29,873 nucleotides of DNA. Source: SLQH01 sp964612995 (lineage in GTDB: Bacteria; Planctomycetota; UBA11346). The translations under genes were made by a program, and so were the position numbers. The notes beneath the pieces were generated by a model, which saw only the letters and a list, made by a program, of their open reading frames with translations, was not told the DNA's origin and searched no databases. Below, one piece after another: positions 15,937 through 24,682 of this stretch (position 1 is the first letter of the stretch; the number at the start of each line of letters is the position of its first letter). Where the stretch lies: the NCBI GenBank assembly GCA_964612995.1, contig CAZTGE010000041.1, forward strand, positions 1-29,873, read 5' to 3'.

Positions 15937-17349
15937 TCAGCTCTTGCTGATACCCAGCTGGTCCATGCGCTTCTTGAGCGTGATGCGGTTGATGCCCAGC
16001 AATTCGGCTGCGCGCAGCTGGTTGCCGCCCGTGCGCGCCAGGGCTTCGCGGATCATCGGCGCCTCAACCAGGTCGGTCAGGCGAGCGCTGATCTCACCAG
16101 GACACTGGTTGGCGAGACGGGCGACCTCGCCCCGGACCGCCGTGGCGAAATCGCCATCACCGGCGATCGCGGCAGTGTCGGGGCGGATGCGCAGATGCTC
16201 GGCGGCGATGATGCCGCCGCTGGCGAGCACGGCCGCCTCCTCGAGCACGTGCTTGAGCTCACGCACGTTGCCCGGCCAGGTGTAGGCCCGCAGCACGCTC
16301 ATCGCCTCGTCGGTCAAGACCACTTCGTGGCCGAGCCGCTCGCCGATACGGCCAAGGAAATGGCGCACCAGTTCGGGCAGATCGTCGAGTCGCCGGTTGA
16401 GGCCCGGCAGGTGGATGCGCAGGACCTGCAGACGATAGCCGAGGTCCTCGCGGAAGGAGCCGGTACGGACCGCGGCCGCGAGGTCCTGATTGGTCGCGGC
16501 GATGATCCGCACGTCGACCTGGATCTCATGCTCGCCACCGACGCGCACGAAACGCTGGTCTTCGAGGAAACGCAGCAGCTTGACCTGGGCCGGCGGCGGC
16601 AGCTCGCCGATCTCATCGAGGAACAGGGTCCCACCGTTGGCGGCTTCGATACGGCCGATCTTGCGTTGCTTGGCGTCGGTGAACGCGCCGGCCTCGTGGC
16701 CGAACAGCTCGCTCTCCACCAGGTTGTCCGGCAGGGCGCCGCAGTTGACGGCGATGAACGGCCCTTCGCCGCGGGGGCCGTGGCGATGAACCGCCCGCGC
16801 GACCAGCTCCTTGCCCGAACCGGACGGACCGGTGATCAGCACGCCGACCTCGCTCGCCGCGGCCGCGGCCAGACGACGGTAGACCTCCTGCATCGCCGGG
16901 GTCCGGCCGACGATGGCCGAGACCGGTTCGCCGTCGGCGCCCTCGGGGCGCCCGATCGCGGCGAGCCGGTCCTCGCCCATCGCGCGGCGCAGCAGTTCAG
17001 CGACCCGATCGAGGTCCAGGGGCTTGGCGAGGTAGTCGAAGGCGCCGGCACGCACCGCTTCGACCGCGGTCTCCATCGTGCCGTAGGCCGTCATCACGAT
17101 CACCGGCAGTTCCGGATGGCGCTCGCGCAGATGGCGCAGCAGATCGAGGCCGGACTCACCGGGCATGCGCACGTCGGTGATGACCACGTCCGGACGCGCC
17201 CGGGCGAGAACGCGCCGGGCAGCGCTGGCGTCAGCCGCGACGGTCGCCGCGTAGCCCTCGGCCTTCACCGCCTGTTCCAAGGCCCAACACACGCTGGCGT
17301 CGTCATCGACCACCAGTACGCGTCCGGCCTCCTCCTCCGCACTCGCCAT
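15937..17349 (-). CDS. NtrC-family sigma-54 response regulator
   Basis: This 470-residue transcription activator has an N-terminal receiver domain with acidic pocket Asp15-Asp16 and phospho-acceptor Asp59 (VVITDVRMPG). The central AAA+ domain has Walker A GPSGSGKE (174-181), the sigma-54 contact loop GAFTDA (221-226, a variant of GAFTGA) and Walker B LFLDEIGE. The Fis-type helix-turn-helix at the C-terminus includes NQLRAAELLGINRITLKKRM. It should activate sigma-54 promoters after phosphorylation. The gene ends the che operon, so CheA is the likely kinase; this is inferred from context. The ATG at 17349 with GAGG at good spacing is preferred; a GTG at 17397 overlapping the cheR stop (GTGA) would add 16 residues. 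Confidence 0.93.
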   Translation of the reverse strand: MASAEEEAGRVLVVDDDASVCWALEQAVKAEGYAATVAADASAARRVLARARPDVVITDVRMPGESGLDLLRHLRERHPELPVIVMTAYGTMETAVEAVRAGAFDYLAKPLDLDRVAELLRRAMGEDRLAAIGRPEGADGEPVSAIVGRTPAMQEVYRRLAAAAASEVGVLITGPSGSGKELVARAVHRHGPRGEGPFIAVNCGALPDNLVESELFGHEAGAFTDAKQRKIGRIEAANGGTLFLDEIGELPPPAQVKLLRFLEDQRFVRVGGEHEIQVDVRIIAATNQDLAAAVRTGSFREDLGYRLQVLRIHLPGLNRRLDDLPELVRHFLGRIGERLGHEVVLTDEAMSVLRAYTWPGNVRELKHVLEEAAVLASGGIIAAEHLRIRPDTAAIAGDGDFATAVRGEVARLANQCPGEISARLTDLVEAPMIREALARTGGNQLRAAELLGINRITLKKRMDQLGISKS

Positions 17350-17393
17350 GGCGGGCATCCTCGACCGGCTCAAGGCGCAGACAAGCGCCGGGC

Positions 17394-18263
17394 TCACACC
17401 CGTCGGTAGAGCATGGTCTGACCGCAGCGCTCGCCCTGCATCCCGCTCATGCCCGACTCGAGGCTCTCCGCCGCACCGAGCACGAGGTAGCCACCTGGCG
17501 CCAGGGCTTCGCGCAGGCGTTCGCAGATCGAGCGCCGCAGGTCGTGCGCGAAGTAGATCAGGACATTGCGGCAGAAGATCACATCGCAGCCACCGAGCGG
17601 AGCGAGATCGTCGAGCAGGTTGTGGTAACGGAAATCGACCATCGCCCGCAACTCGCTACGGACCTCCCAGCCGCCGGCCTCGACCTGGACGAAGAAGCGA
17701 TCGCGCCGCTGCGGGCTCAAGCCACGACCGATGGCCAGGTCCGAGAACAGGCCCTCGACCGCGGTCGCGAGCACCGAGGTCGAGATGTCGGTACCCACGA
17801 TGGCGAGATCGTGCCCACCCAGCTCCGGGTCGCTGGCGCGTGCGAGGTATTCGTGGAACAGCATCGCCAGGGAATAGGGCTCCTGCCCGGTGGAACACGC
17901 GACGCTCCAGATGCTCGCCTTGGGACCCCGGCGCGAGTGCGGCCGCGACCGGCGCTCGCGGATGCGTTCATGCAACCAGGGCAGGATGTCATTCGCGAAG
18001 GCTTCGAAGGGATGGATATCGCGGAAGAACGAGGTCTCGTGAGTGGTGATGGCATCGACCAGCCGCCGGAACCAGGGGCCATTGCGATCCGCTCGCGCCA
18101 GCGCGAGGAAGGCGTCGTAGTCGGCACAACCCGAGCGCGCCACCAGGGGCCCGAGGCGGTGCTCGACGAGGTATTCCTTGCCCGGCGACAGGACCACGCC
18201 GCAGACCTCGCGCACCAGGCGGCGTACGCGGTCGAACTGGTCCTGATCGAGCTGCGGGCTCAT
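17394..18263 (-). CDS. cheR: Chemoreceptor methyltransferase CheR
   Basis: This 289-residue enzyme uses S-adenosylmethionine to methylate glutamates on chemoreceptors, setting adaptation. An N-terminal all-alpha domain (about 1-75) leads into TTHETSFFRD, the SAM-binding WSVACSTGQEPYSLAML, IVGTDIS, YHNLLDD and FCRNVLIYF, all standard for CheR. No C-terminal tetrapeptide-binding insert or TPR domain is attached. The start overlaps the cheB stop by ATGA. The methylation targets must lie elsewhere, because the window encodes no receptor. Confidence 0.95.
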   Translation of the reverse strand: MSPQLDQDQFDRVRRLVREVCGVVLSPGKEYLVEHRLGPLVARSGCADYDAFLALARADRNGPWFRRLVDAITTHETSFFRDIHPFEAFANDILPWLHERIRERRSRPHSRRGPKASIWSVACSTGQEPYSLAMLFHEYLARASDPELGGHDLAIVGTDISTSVLATAVEGLFSDLAIGRGLSPQRRDRFFVQVEAGGWEVRSELRAMVDFRYHNLLDDLAPLGGCDVIFCRNVLIYFAHDLRRSICERLREALAPGGYLVLGAAESLESGMSGMQGERCGQTMLYRRV

Positions 18264-19336
18264 CGGGCGGCTCCGGCCAGCCGCGCGATGGCGTCGGGCA
18301 GCTGCGCGAGCGGCACCACCTCATCGACGATGCCCGCCTTGACCGCGGTGCCGGGCATGCCCCAGACCACGCTGGTCTCCTTGTCCTGGGCCAGGATGCG
18401 CGCCCCGGCACGACGCATCGCCCGCAGGCCGGCGGTCCCGTCCTCGCCCATGCCGGTGAGCACCACCCCCACGGCCCGGGCGCCGCAGGCCGTGGCACAG
18501 GAGCGGAACAGGACATCGGCGCAGGGGCGGCACCCGTGCTCCGGTGGCTGCTCGTTGAGCCCGAGCCGCAGCCCGGTCCGATCGCGTCGCACGAGCAGGT
18601 GCTGGCCCCCGGGGGCGATGTAGGCGTGGCCCGGCTCGACGCACATCGCCTCTCGCGCCTCCTGCACCGTCCCCTCACAGCGACGATCGAGATTCTCGGC
18701 CAGGGAACGGGTGAAGCCCGGCGGCATGTGCTGGACCACGAGCACCGGCGCCTGCCCGGGGCGACAGAGGGCCGGCAGGACCGCGTGCAGGGCGCGCGGG
18801 CCGCCGGTCGAACACCCGATCGCGATCGTGATCGACCCGGCATCCAGGGTGCCGGCTGGCGGACTGGTGGCCGCCGGCGGCGGCTTGAGCACCAGACCGG
18901 TGGTCGGGCTGATCCGATCGCTCGAACAGAGGGCCCGGATCACCCGGTCCAGCTGATCGACCAGGGCGTCGATCGCTCGCTCGCTCGAGGTCGCGGTCGG
19001 CTTCTCGAGGAAGTCGAAGGCACCGCGGGCAAGCGCCTCGATCGTTTCCGGCGCACCCTCACGACTGAGGGCGGAGAGCATGACCACACCGGTCTTGATG
19101 CCGCGCTCGCGATCACGCCGCCGGATCTCGTTGAGTGTATCGAGTCCATCGAGCACCGGCATCTGCACATCGAGGGTGACCAGATCGACCCGGTGCGTCT
19201 CGAGGAATTCCAGGGCCTTGCGCCCGTTGAACACCGAGCCGACCACCTCAACACTGTCCAGCCGACCGAGGGCCGTCTCCACACTTTTGCGGAAGATCCT
19301 TGAGTCGTCGACGATCAGGACGCGCAACGGAGTCAC
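18260..19336 (-). CDS. cheB: Protein-glutamate methylesterase/deamidase CheB
   Basis: At 358 residues, this response regulator demethylates or deamidates chemoreceptors when phosphorylated. The receiver domain (1-125) has Asp10/Asp11 and phospho-acceptor Asp56 (LVTLDVQMP). After a proline-rich linker, the esterase domain shows the complete triad: Ser176 (IGCSTGGP), His203 (VQHMPPGF) and Asp299 (TGMGEDG). The start is GTG at 19336, overlapping the cheW stop (GTGA). It opposes CheR; the pair makes this an adapting chemosensory system. Confidence 0.96.
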   Translation of the reverse strand: MTPLRVLIVDDSRIFRKSVETALGRLDSVEVVGSVFNGRKALEFLETHRVDLVTLDVQMPVLDGLDTLNEIRRRDRERGIKTGVVMLSALSREGAPETIEALARGAFDFLEKPTATSSERAIDALVDQLDRVIRALCSSDRISPTTGLVLKPPPAATSPPAGTLDAGSITIAIGCSTGGPRALHAVLPALCRPGQAPVLVVQHMPPGFTRSLAENLDRRCEGTVQEAREAMCVEPGHAYIAPGGQHLLVRRDRTGLRLGLNEQPPEHGCRPCADVLFRSCATACGARAVGVVLTGMGEDGTAGLRAMRRAGARILAQDKETSVVWGMPGTAVKAGIVDEVVPLAQLPDAIARLAGAAR

Positions 19337-19839
19337 GCCCCGATCTCCGGTCGCTCGTCGGTGATGGCTGTGAGCAGGCGTCGGCTGTCCAGGATCAACA
19401 ACAGGTCCTCGGGTAGCGCGCCGACACCGCGCACCAGCCGGTGCCCATCCGCCGCGCCCCCATCCGCCGACCCGTCCTCATGCGTCGCGACGGAACGGCC
19501 GCCGGCACTGATCTGGCTTTCGTCGAGTTCGACGATGTCGCCGATGCGATCGACCAGCACGCCGAAGGCGGGGCCGACCTCCTGCTTGAACAGCACCAGA
19601 CAACTATCGACATCGATCGCTGCCGGAGCGCACCCCATGAGCACGCGCAGATCGAGGGAGAGGTAGACCTGGCCGCGGATGTTGACCAGTCCGCGAACGC
19701 CTGCCGGAGCGTGCGGCACGGGGGTCAGCCGCAAGGTGGTGTTGATCTCACGCACATCGGTCACCGGCACACCGAACAGGCGTCCGTCGATGTGGAAGGT
19801 GGCGTACTGGCCGGCGACCGTCACAGCGTCAGCTCCCAT
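19333..19839 (-). CDS. cheW: Chemotaxis coupling protein CheW
   Basis: This 168-residue adaptor joins the histidine kinase to receptors in chemosensory arrays. The whole length is a CheW-like SH3-type double barrel: ATFHIDGRLFGVPVTDVREI, the conserved VPHAPAGVRGLVNIRGQVYLSLDLR, FGVLVDRIGDIVEL and a C-terminal EDLLLILD. The ATG at 19839 lies within the end of cheA (11-base overlap). Longer in-frame starts upstream run antisense-like through the cheA 3' end and are rejected. Confidence 0.94.
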   Translation of the reverse strand: MGADAVTVAGQYATFHIDGRLFGVPVTDVREINTTLRLTPVPHAPAGVRGLVNIRGQVYLSLDLRVLMGCAPAAIDVDSCLVLFKQEVGPAFGVLVDRIGDIVELDESQISAGGRSVATHEDGSADGGAADGHRLVRGVGALPEDLLLILDSRRLLTAITDERPEIGA

Positions 19840-22800
19840 CGCCGACCTCCACCGCGCCACGCTCCACGCCCACCATGCTGTCGACCACCGCCAACAGGCG
19901 GCGGCGATCGAGCTTCTGCTCGAAGTGATCGAAACCCGCCGCAAGCGCGCGATCACGCACCCCGGGGTCCTTCATCGAGGTCAACGCCGCGCAGGGCAGC
20001 CGCGCGTGGCGCTGATCGGAACGCAGGGCCGCGACCAGTTCCAGCCCGCCCATGCGCGGCATCTCCAGGTCGCTGACCACCGCGTCCACCGTCTGACGCT
20101 CGAGCTGTTCGAGAGCAGCGCGTCCGTCGGCCGCGGTGATGACGCGGTAGCCGCTGGTGCGCAGATAGCCGGCGACCAGATTGCGGAAGAAGGGCGTGTC
20201 CTCGACCAGCAGGATGCTCCCCCAGGGGTCGCCGGCCGCATCGCGCCGATCGGCGACACTCGCGGGATCGGCCATCTCGGCCACCGCGTAGAGGTCGACG
20301 AACACCGTCAGGCGCTCTCCGAGCGGCGCGGTACCGAGGACACCGCGCCCGACCCGGCCCTGCCCGTGCGGATCGAAATCGCAATCGAAGACATCGACCA
20401 GCTCGGTGCACAGCAGACCGAGCGGCCGATCGACGTGGCGCGGCAGGATCAGATGATGCCGATCGGCCGCATCCGTGTTCGCGCTGATCGGCAGGTGATC
20501 CTCGAGCCGCACCACCTCGGTCACCACGCCATCGACCTGGGCGTGATCGCGCCCGCCGACCCGCTCGAAATCCGCCGGGTCGACCTGCACGATCCTGCGG
20601 ATCAGGCCGGTGGCCAGGGCGAGCCGTTCGTCGCCGCCAACGGTGAACACCAGCTCGCTGTGGCTTTCGGTGTCGTGCCCGTGTTCCTCCTCGACCTGGG
20701 TCCCGGCGCAGGAGAAGTCGAGCCGCGCGTGTCGCGCGAGACCGTCGACATCCAGGATCAGGGCCACCTGCCCATCGCCCATCACCGTGGAACCGGCATA
20801 GCAGGTGAGCGTGTCGAGCGCCGGATGCAGCGACTTGACCACGATCTCCTCGCTGCCGAGGACCTCTTCGACCACCAGCCCGAAACGGATGCCGCCGCTG
20901 CGCACCACGACCACGTTGACCGCCCGGACCTCGGCGGCGCGGTGTGTATCGGCGACCGTCCGCCGCTCGACCTCGCTCAACGGCTGCTGGTGCGCGAGCA
21001 CGTCGGCGAGCCAGACCAGCGGCAGCAGCTGCTCGCGCAGGCGGTAGACCGCCTGGTTGTCGGCGTATTCGACCCGCTCGGCTGCGGTGTCGCGCTCGAG
21101 CCGCACGATCTCGTCGATATTGGTCTGGGGGATGGCGAAGCGCGCGGTGTCGTCGCGGATGATCAGACTGGGGATGATCGCCAGGGTCAGCGGCAGGCTG
21201 AGGGTGAACACCGAGCCGTGACCGAGGCGGGACTCCACCCCCACGCTGCCGCCGATGGACTCGATCCGCTCGCGGACCACGTCCATGCCCACGCCGCGGC
21301 CGGAGACATCATCGACCTTCTCGGCGGTGCTGAAGCCGGGGGCCATGATCAGGGCCACCGCTTCGCGGTCATCCATCGCCGCGAGCCGCTCGGCACTGGC
21401 CAGGCCCTTGTTCAACGCCACCTCCCGGATCCGGGTCGGATCGATGCCCCGACCGTCATCGCGGATCTCGATCACGATCTGACCCGCATCGTGACGCGCG
21501 GCGATGGTCAGCTGCCCCTGGACCGGCTTGCGCTGCGCCTGGCGTTCCTCGGGTGGCTCCAGCCCATGGTCGCAGGCGTTGCGCGTGAGGTGGACCAGCG
21601 GATCGGCCAGCGCCTCGAGCACGCCCTTGTCGACCTCGACCTCGTTGCCGAGCATGGTCAAGGCGATGTCCTTCTCGAGCTTGAACGAGAGATCGCGAAC
21701 GATGCGGGGCAACTTGGAGAACACCTGCCCGATCGGCTGCAGGCGCATGCCCATGATCATCTCCTGCAGCTCGCTGGTCACCAGATCGAGCTGCTGGGTG
21801 ATCTGACGCGAGGTGCGGTCGCTGCTCTGCAGCTGCAGCAGCGCGCGGTTGCGCACCAGCACCAGCTCGCCGGCCTGGGCCATGAGGCGATCGATGCGTT
21901 CGATCGGCAGGCGGATGGTCTCGCCGCGCTGCGTCTTGAACGACCCGCTCAAGCGCCGCGTCGGTTCCTGGATCGCAGTCATCGCCGGGGTCTTCTCGGA
22001 TGTCGGGGCGGCGGTCGGCTCGAACGCCGAGGCCGGCGATGCCGCATCTTCGTCGTCGGCGACGGCGAACACCAACGCAGCCGCGGTCGCGCGCACCGGC
22101 CGTACCGCCTCGGTCGGGATCTCCAGCGCCTCGGCGACGATCGTCGGATCGAACACCGTGGCGTAGACCAGTTCGCAGATCAACGGGCCCGAGGGCAGCC
22201 CCGCGCGCAGGTCGCCCACCGCTGCCGGGCGGATCGCCGAGGCCACGATCTCGCCGGTGCGATCGAGTTCCTCGAGCGCGGCGAGGGGATCACGCCCCAG
22301 CTGTTCCTCCTGCCGGCGCAGGTCGTAGGCGATGTGGTAGAGGTGTTCCGGACTCTGGGCCAGACGCTGCCGGACCGCCGGCTCCGGCTGCAGGTCGCTG
22401 GCCAGCGACCGCTCGGCCGGCGCTGGCTGGGATGCAGATCCGGCGGACGCGTCGGGGCATGTCGATGGGGTCGCGAGATGCGCCTCGATCGCGGCCATCG
22501 GCGCGGCGATGTCCATCGCATTGCTGTGAGTGATGTCGTCGATCAGCGCCTTGAGATGGTCCGCGCCGCGCAGCAGGGCGTCGACCTTGGCGTGGTCGAC
22601 GCCGATCTGGCCCTGCCGGATGCGATCGAGCAGGTTCTCCATCACATGGGCCAGACGTTGGATGTTCTCGAAGCCGAGGAATCCGGCGCCACCCTTGACC
22701 GAATGCACCGCGCGGAACACCAGGTTGATCAGCTCGGGGTCGACCGCCTCGCCCTGCTCCTCGAGTTCGAGGAAACGGCCTTCGATGTCCGCGAGATGCT

Positions 22801-22846
22801 CACGCGACTCGGCCACGAAGTCGTTGAGCAGATCGTCGTCGGACAT
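19829..22846 (-). CDS. cheA: Hybrid chemosensory histidine kinase CheA with C-terminal receiver
   Basis: This large 1005-residue kinase starts with an HPt domain carrying the phosphorylatable His48 (AVHSVKGGAGFLG). A long linker (about 125-320) follows; it lacks a clear P2 CheY-binding domain but holds a second, HPt-like helical stretch without an obvious histidine. Then come the dimerisation domain, the ATPase (NACDHGLE, DDGRGID, GRGVGMDVV), the CheW-like regulatory domain, an additional CheW-like domain (about 740-870) and a C-terminal receiver with acceptor Asp926 (VVSDLEMPRMGG). Hybrid CheAs of this kind occur in non-flagellar, alternative-function systems such as Wsp and Frz. The ATG at 22846 begins MSDDDLLNDFVAES, the usual HPt start. 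It is the first gene of the operon and is divergent from the bamD-like gene. Confidence 0.94.
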   Translation of the reverse strand: MSDDDLLNDFVAESREHLADIEGRFLELEEQGEAVDPELINLVFRAVHSVKGGAGFLGFENIQRLAHVMENLLDRIRQGQIGVDHAKVDALLRGADHLKALIDDITHSNAMDIAAPMAAIEAHLATPSTCPDASAGSASQPAPAERSLASDLQPEPAVRQRLAQSPEHLYHIAYDLRRQEEQLGRDPLAALEELDRTGEIVASAIRPAAVGDLRAGLPSGPLICELVYATVFDPTIVAEALEIPTEAVRPVRATAAALVFAVADDEDAASPASAFEPTAAPTSEKTPAMTAIQEPTRRLSGSFKTQRGETIRLPIERIDRLMAQAGELVLVRNRALLQLQSSDRTSRQITQQLDLVTSELQEMIMGMRLQPIGQVFSKLPRIVRDLSFKLEKDIALTMLGNEVEVDKGVLEALADPLVHLTRNACDHGLEPPEERQAQRKPVQGQLTIAARHDAGQIVIEIRDDGRGIDPTRIREVALNKGLASAERLAAMDDREAVALIMAPGFSTAEKVDDVSGRGVGMDVVRERIESIGGSVGVESRLGHGSVFTLSLPLTLAIIPSLIIRDDTARFAIPQTNIDEIVRLERDTAAERVEYADNQAVYRLREQLLPLVWLADVLAHQQPLSEVERRTVADTHRAAEVRAVNVVVVRSGGIRFGLVVEEVLGSEEIVVKSLHPALDTLTCYAGSTVMGDGQVALILDVDGLARHARLDFSCAGTQVEEEHGHDTESHSELVFTVGGDERLALATGLIRRIVQVDPADFERVGGRDHAQVDGVVTEVVRLEDHLPISANTDAADRHHLILPRHVDRPLGLLCTELVDVFDCDFDPHGQGRVGRGVLGTAPLGERLTVFVDLYAVAEMADPASVADRRDAAGDPWGSILLVEDTPFFRNLVAGYLRTSGYRVITAADGRAALEQLERQTVDAVVSDLEMPRMGGLELVAALRSDQRHARLPCAALTSMKDPGVRDRALAAGFDHFEQKLDRRRLLAVVDSMVGVERGAVEVGDGS

Positions 22847-22951
22847 CGCACTTCTCCACCACCAGGAAACCTTGTGCTCACTGCGTCGGCCCACACGGCG
22901 GACCCGCTCCAGGATACCCGCGCGCCCCCGGGATTCCACCGTTGGCTGCAC

Positions 22952-23046
22952 GCGTCAACCCGCCCGGCTCTCTTTTATGCTTGGGTCATAGTGACGCAGG
23001 TGGAGGCGAGGCGTGGCCCTCAATTGCGAGCTTTGAGTCGCCCTGG
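22952..23046 (+). repeat. 95-bp dispersed repeat, copy C
   Basis: This is the partner of copy A, ungapped over its length. It lies between the divergent cheA and bamD-like genes, oriented with the latter, and ends 53 bases before its ATG. The core TGACGCAGGTGGAGGCGA and the end GAGCTTTGAGTCGCCCTGG are shared with copies A and B. Confidence 0.9.
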
Positions 23047-23066
23047 GGCCACAGCGGCGAAGCTCC

Positions 23067-23093
23067 TTGCCCTCGGTGGGCCCGCCTCAGAAT
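23067..23093 (+). promoter_or_regulatory. Candidate leaderless promoter of the bamD-like operon
   Basis: TTGCCC (23067-23072) and CAGAAT (23088-23093) are 15 bases apart, and the -10-like box ends 6 bases before the ATG at 23100. Position and spacing equal those of the candidate promoter before the hydrolase gene. No Shine-Dalgarno sequence precedes the ATG, in keeping with a leaderless mRNA. Confidence 0.35.
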
Positions 23094-23099
23094 GCCCCC

Positions 23100-24188
23100 A
23101 TGTCGTCGCGTACCTGCCTCTGGGCCCTGTTGCTGCTCGCGCTCGCCGCCGCTTGTCCGGCGATCGACGCGATGGATTTCACCGTTCCCGAAGACGAGTA
23201 CCTCGAGGCGACGGTCAACGACGCGCGTAAACGGGCGGCGCGGTACATCCTCGAACGCGAGCGGGTCCTGCCGACGCTCGATGCGACCTACCACGCAGCC
23301 GCAGCCGACGCGCTGGCTCTCAGCCGCGACCTGCTCGAAGCCGGCGAGGTCGGCCAGGCCTACCAGATCGCCCGCGACGCGTATCGCCGCCATCCCTACA
23401 GCACGGCCGCAGCCGGGCTGACCCATCAGCTGTTCCGCTGCACCGCGCTCGCCGGGGACTACAGTCGGGCACGCCGCCATCTGATCGACACCAACGAACG
23501 CTTCCCGGCCTACGCCGACATCGACCTGCTGATGCAGGAAGGCCTGTTGGTGGCGGAGCTGGTCCAGGCACACGGGCCGTTCATCGATCTCGACGCCCCG
23601 CATCCGCGCGAGGTGATCAACGAGGAGATGATCCTCGCTCCGAATGTCGCCAACCCCTATTTCTACTACCTCTCGCTCTATGGCGATCGGCACGAGATCG
23701 CGCCTCAAGCCACCATCGGCCTGGCCCGCTCGTTCCTGATCAAGGGCAGCGACCGGCTGGAGAAACTGGGCCTCGCCCGACACTACTACGAGCGCTTCCT
23801 CGAGCGCTTCCCCACGCACGAGCTCGCCTTCACCGCCCTGTGCGAATATGCGCTGAGCTACCTGATCGCCTATCGCGGCGACGTCTACGACCTCGGCGTG
23901 GTCCAGACGGCCAAATCGATCATCGAGCACCAGGCGCGCCACCACGCCGACGAGATCCCGGAACGCCTGGCCCTGATCGAGCAGTATCGCGCGCTGATCC
24001 GCCGCTGGTGGCAGGACCGGGACCTCCAGGTCGGGCGCTGGTACCACGGCCGCGAACGGTATGCCGCCGCGCAGATCTACTTCCGTCAGGTGGTCGCGCG
24101 TGACAGCCAGAGCCAACAGGGCCGCACCGCGCTGCGCCTGCTCGGCGAGGCGCGCAAGCACCTCGATGCCGGAGAACCCGCCGAGTGA
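23100..24188 (+). CDS. BamD-like TPR protein (outer membrane assembly)
   Basis: The 362-residue product has an N-terminal secretion signal (LWALLLLALAAACPA) with a weak lipobox-like AAAC, followed by helical tetratricopeptide-type repeats. The last third fits the BamD pattern: ARHYYERFLERFPTHELA, a long helix pair, and DRDLQVGRWYHGRERYAAAQIYFRQVV. BamD scaffolds the BAM machine that inserts beta-barrel proteins. The N-terminal half (40-200) has no clear match. ATG 23100 is preferred over the in-frame TTG 23067, which would place a poor sequence before the signal peptide. It is the first gene of an envelope operon and overlaps the next gene by GTGA. A generic secreted TPR protein is the alternative. 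Confidence 0.6.
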   Translation: MSSRTCLWALLLLALAAACPAIDAMDFTVPEDEYLEATVNDARKRAARYILERERVLPTLDATYHAAAADALALSRDLLEAGEVGQAYQIARDAYRRHPYSTAAAGLTHQLFRCTALAGDYSRARRHLIDTNERFPAYADIDLLMQEGLLVAELVQAHGPFIDLDAPHPREVINEEMILAPNVANPYFYYLSLYGDRHEIAPQATIGLARSFLIKGSDRLEKLGLARHYYERFLERFPTHELAFTALCEYALSYLIAYRGDVYDLGVVQTAKSIIEHQARHHADEIPERLALIEQYRALIRRWWQDRDLQVGRWYHGRERYAAAQIYFRQVVARDSQSQQGRTALRLLGEARKHLDAGEPAE

Positions 24189-24682
24189 GTTCCGCACGCT
24201 GCCTCCTGCTCGCGGGAGTCGTGGTCGTGCTCACCGGCTGCTACCGCCCCGCCGCCCCGCCGCCGCTCGACGGCGGCCTCCGCATCCAGATCGTGACCAA
24301 TCACGGCAAGCTGGTCCGCGCGCAGAGCATGCTGCAACGCGAGGTCGCCCGTTCCTGCCGTCGACGGCTCGGCTGGCGCACCGCCCCGAACGGCATCAAC
24401 CGTCTGGCCCTGACCCTCGCTGGCGAGGACATCGAAGCATCGGCGCACGATGCTCTCGACATCCCGAGCCGCTGGAGCCTGGTCCTGCAGGGCAGCTGGG
24501 AACTCCATCGGCCCGGGCACCCCCCGATGCGCGGCCGCTTCAGCGGCACCGGCAGCGCCAGCAACCGCGGCCAGGAGCTGCGGGCACTCGAGGACGCCGC
24601 GGAGACGGTGGCCGATCTGATCGCCACCACCATCGAGCAGCAGCTGATCCGACAACGCCTGACGACCGAGGAGTCTTCGTGA
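24185..24682 (+). CDS. LptE-like outer membrane lipoprotein
   Basis: This 165-residue lipoprotein has a signal peptide ending VVVVLTGC (Cys19 acylated). The rest has the layout of LptE, the plug protein that works with LptD to place LPS in the outer membrane: a short IQIVTN-type strand, a helix (LQREVARSCRRRLG), strands (LALTLAGEDIEAS, WSLVLQGSWELH), a GTG segment and a C-terminal helix (LRALEDAAETVADLIATTIEQQL). LptE is poorly conserved, so the call rests on topology, length and context rather than identity. It starts with GTG at 24185 overlapping the bamD-like stop, and its own stop overlaps the glmM-like start (GTGA). Confidence 0.5.
   Translation: MSSARCLLLAGVVVVLTGCYRPAAPPPLDGGLRIQIVTNHGKLVRAQSMLQREVARSCRRRLGWRTAPNGINRLALTLAGEDIEASAHDALDIPSRWSLVLQGSWELHRPGHPPMRGRFSGTGSASNRGQELRALEDAAETVADLIATTIEQQLIRQRLTTEESS

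Noticed and set aside
23067..23099. TTG start for the bamD-like gene
   Set aside because: It would add 11 residues with no signal-peptide character and overlaps the candidate promoter; ATG 23100 directly begins a normal signal peptide.
19679..23230. Plus-strand open frame of 1183 codons across the cheA/cheW region
   Set aside because: It is the antisense of cheA and cheW, which have full family motifs; its protein is His/Asp/Gln-rich with no domain, as expected of a shadow frame in GC-rich DNA.
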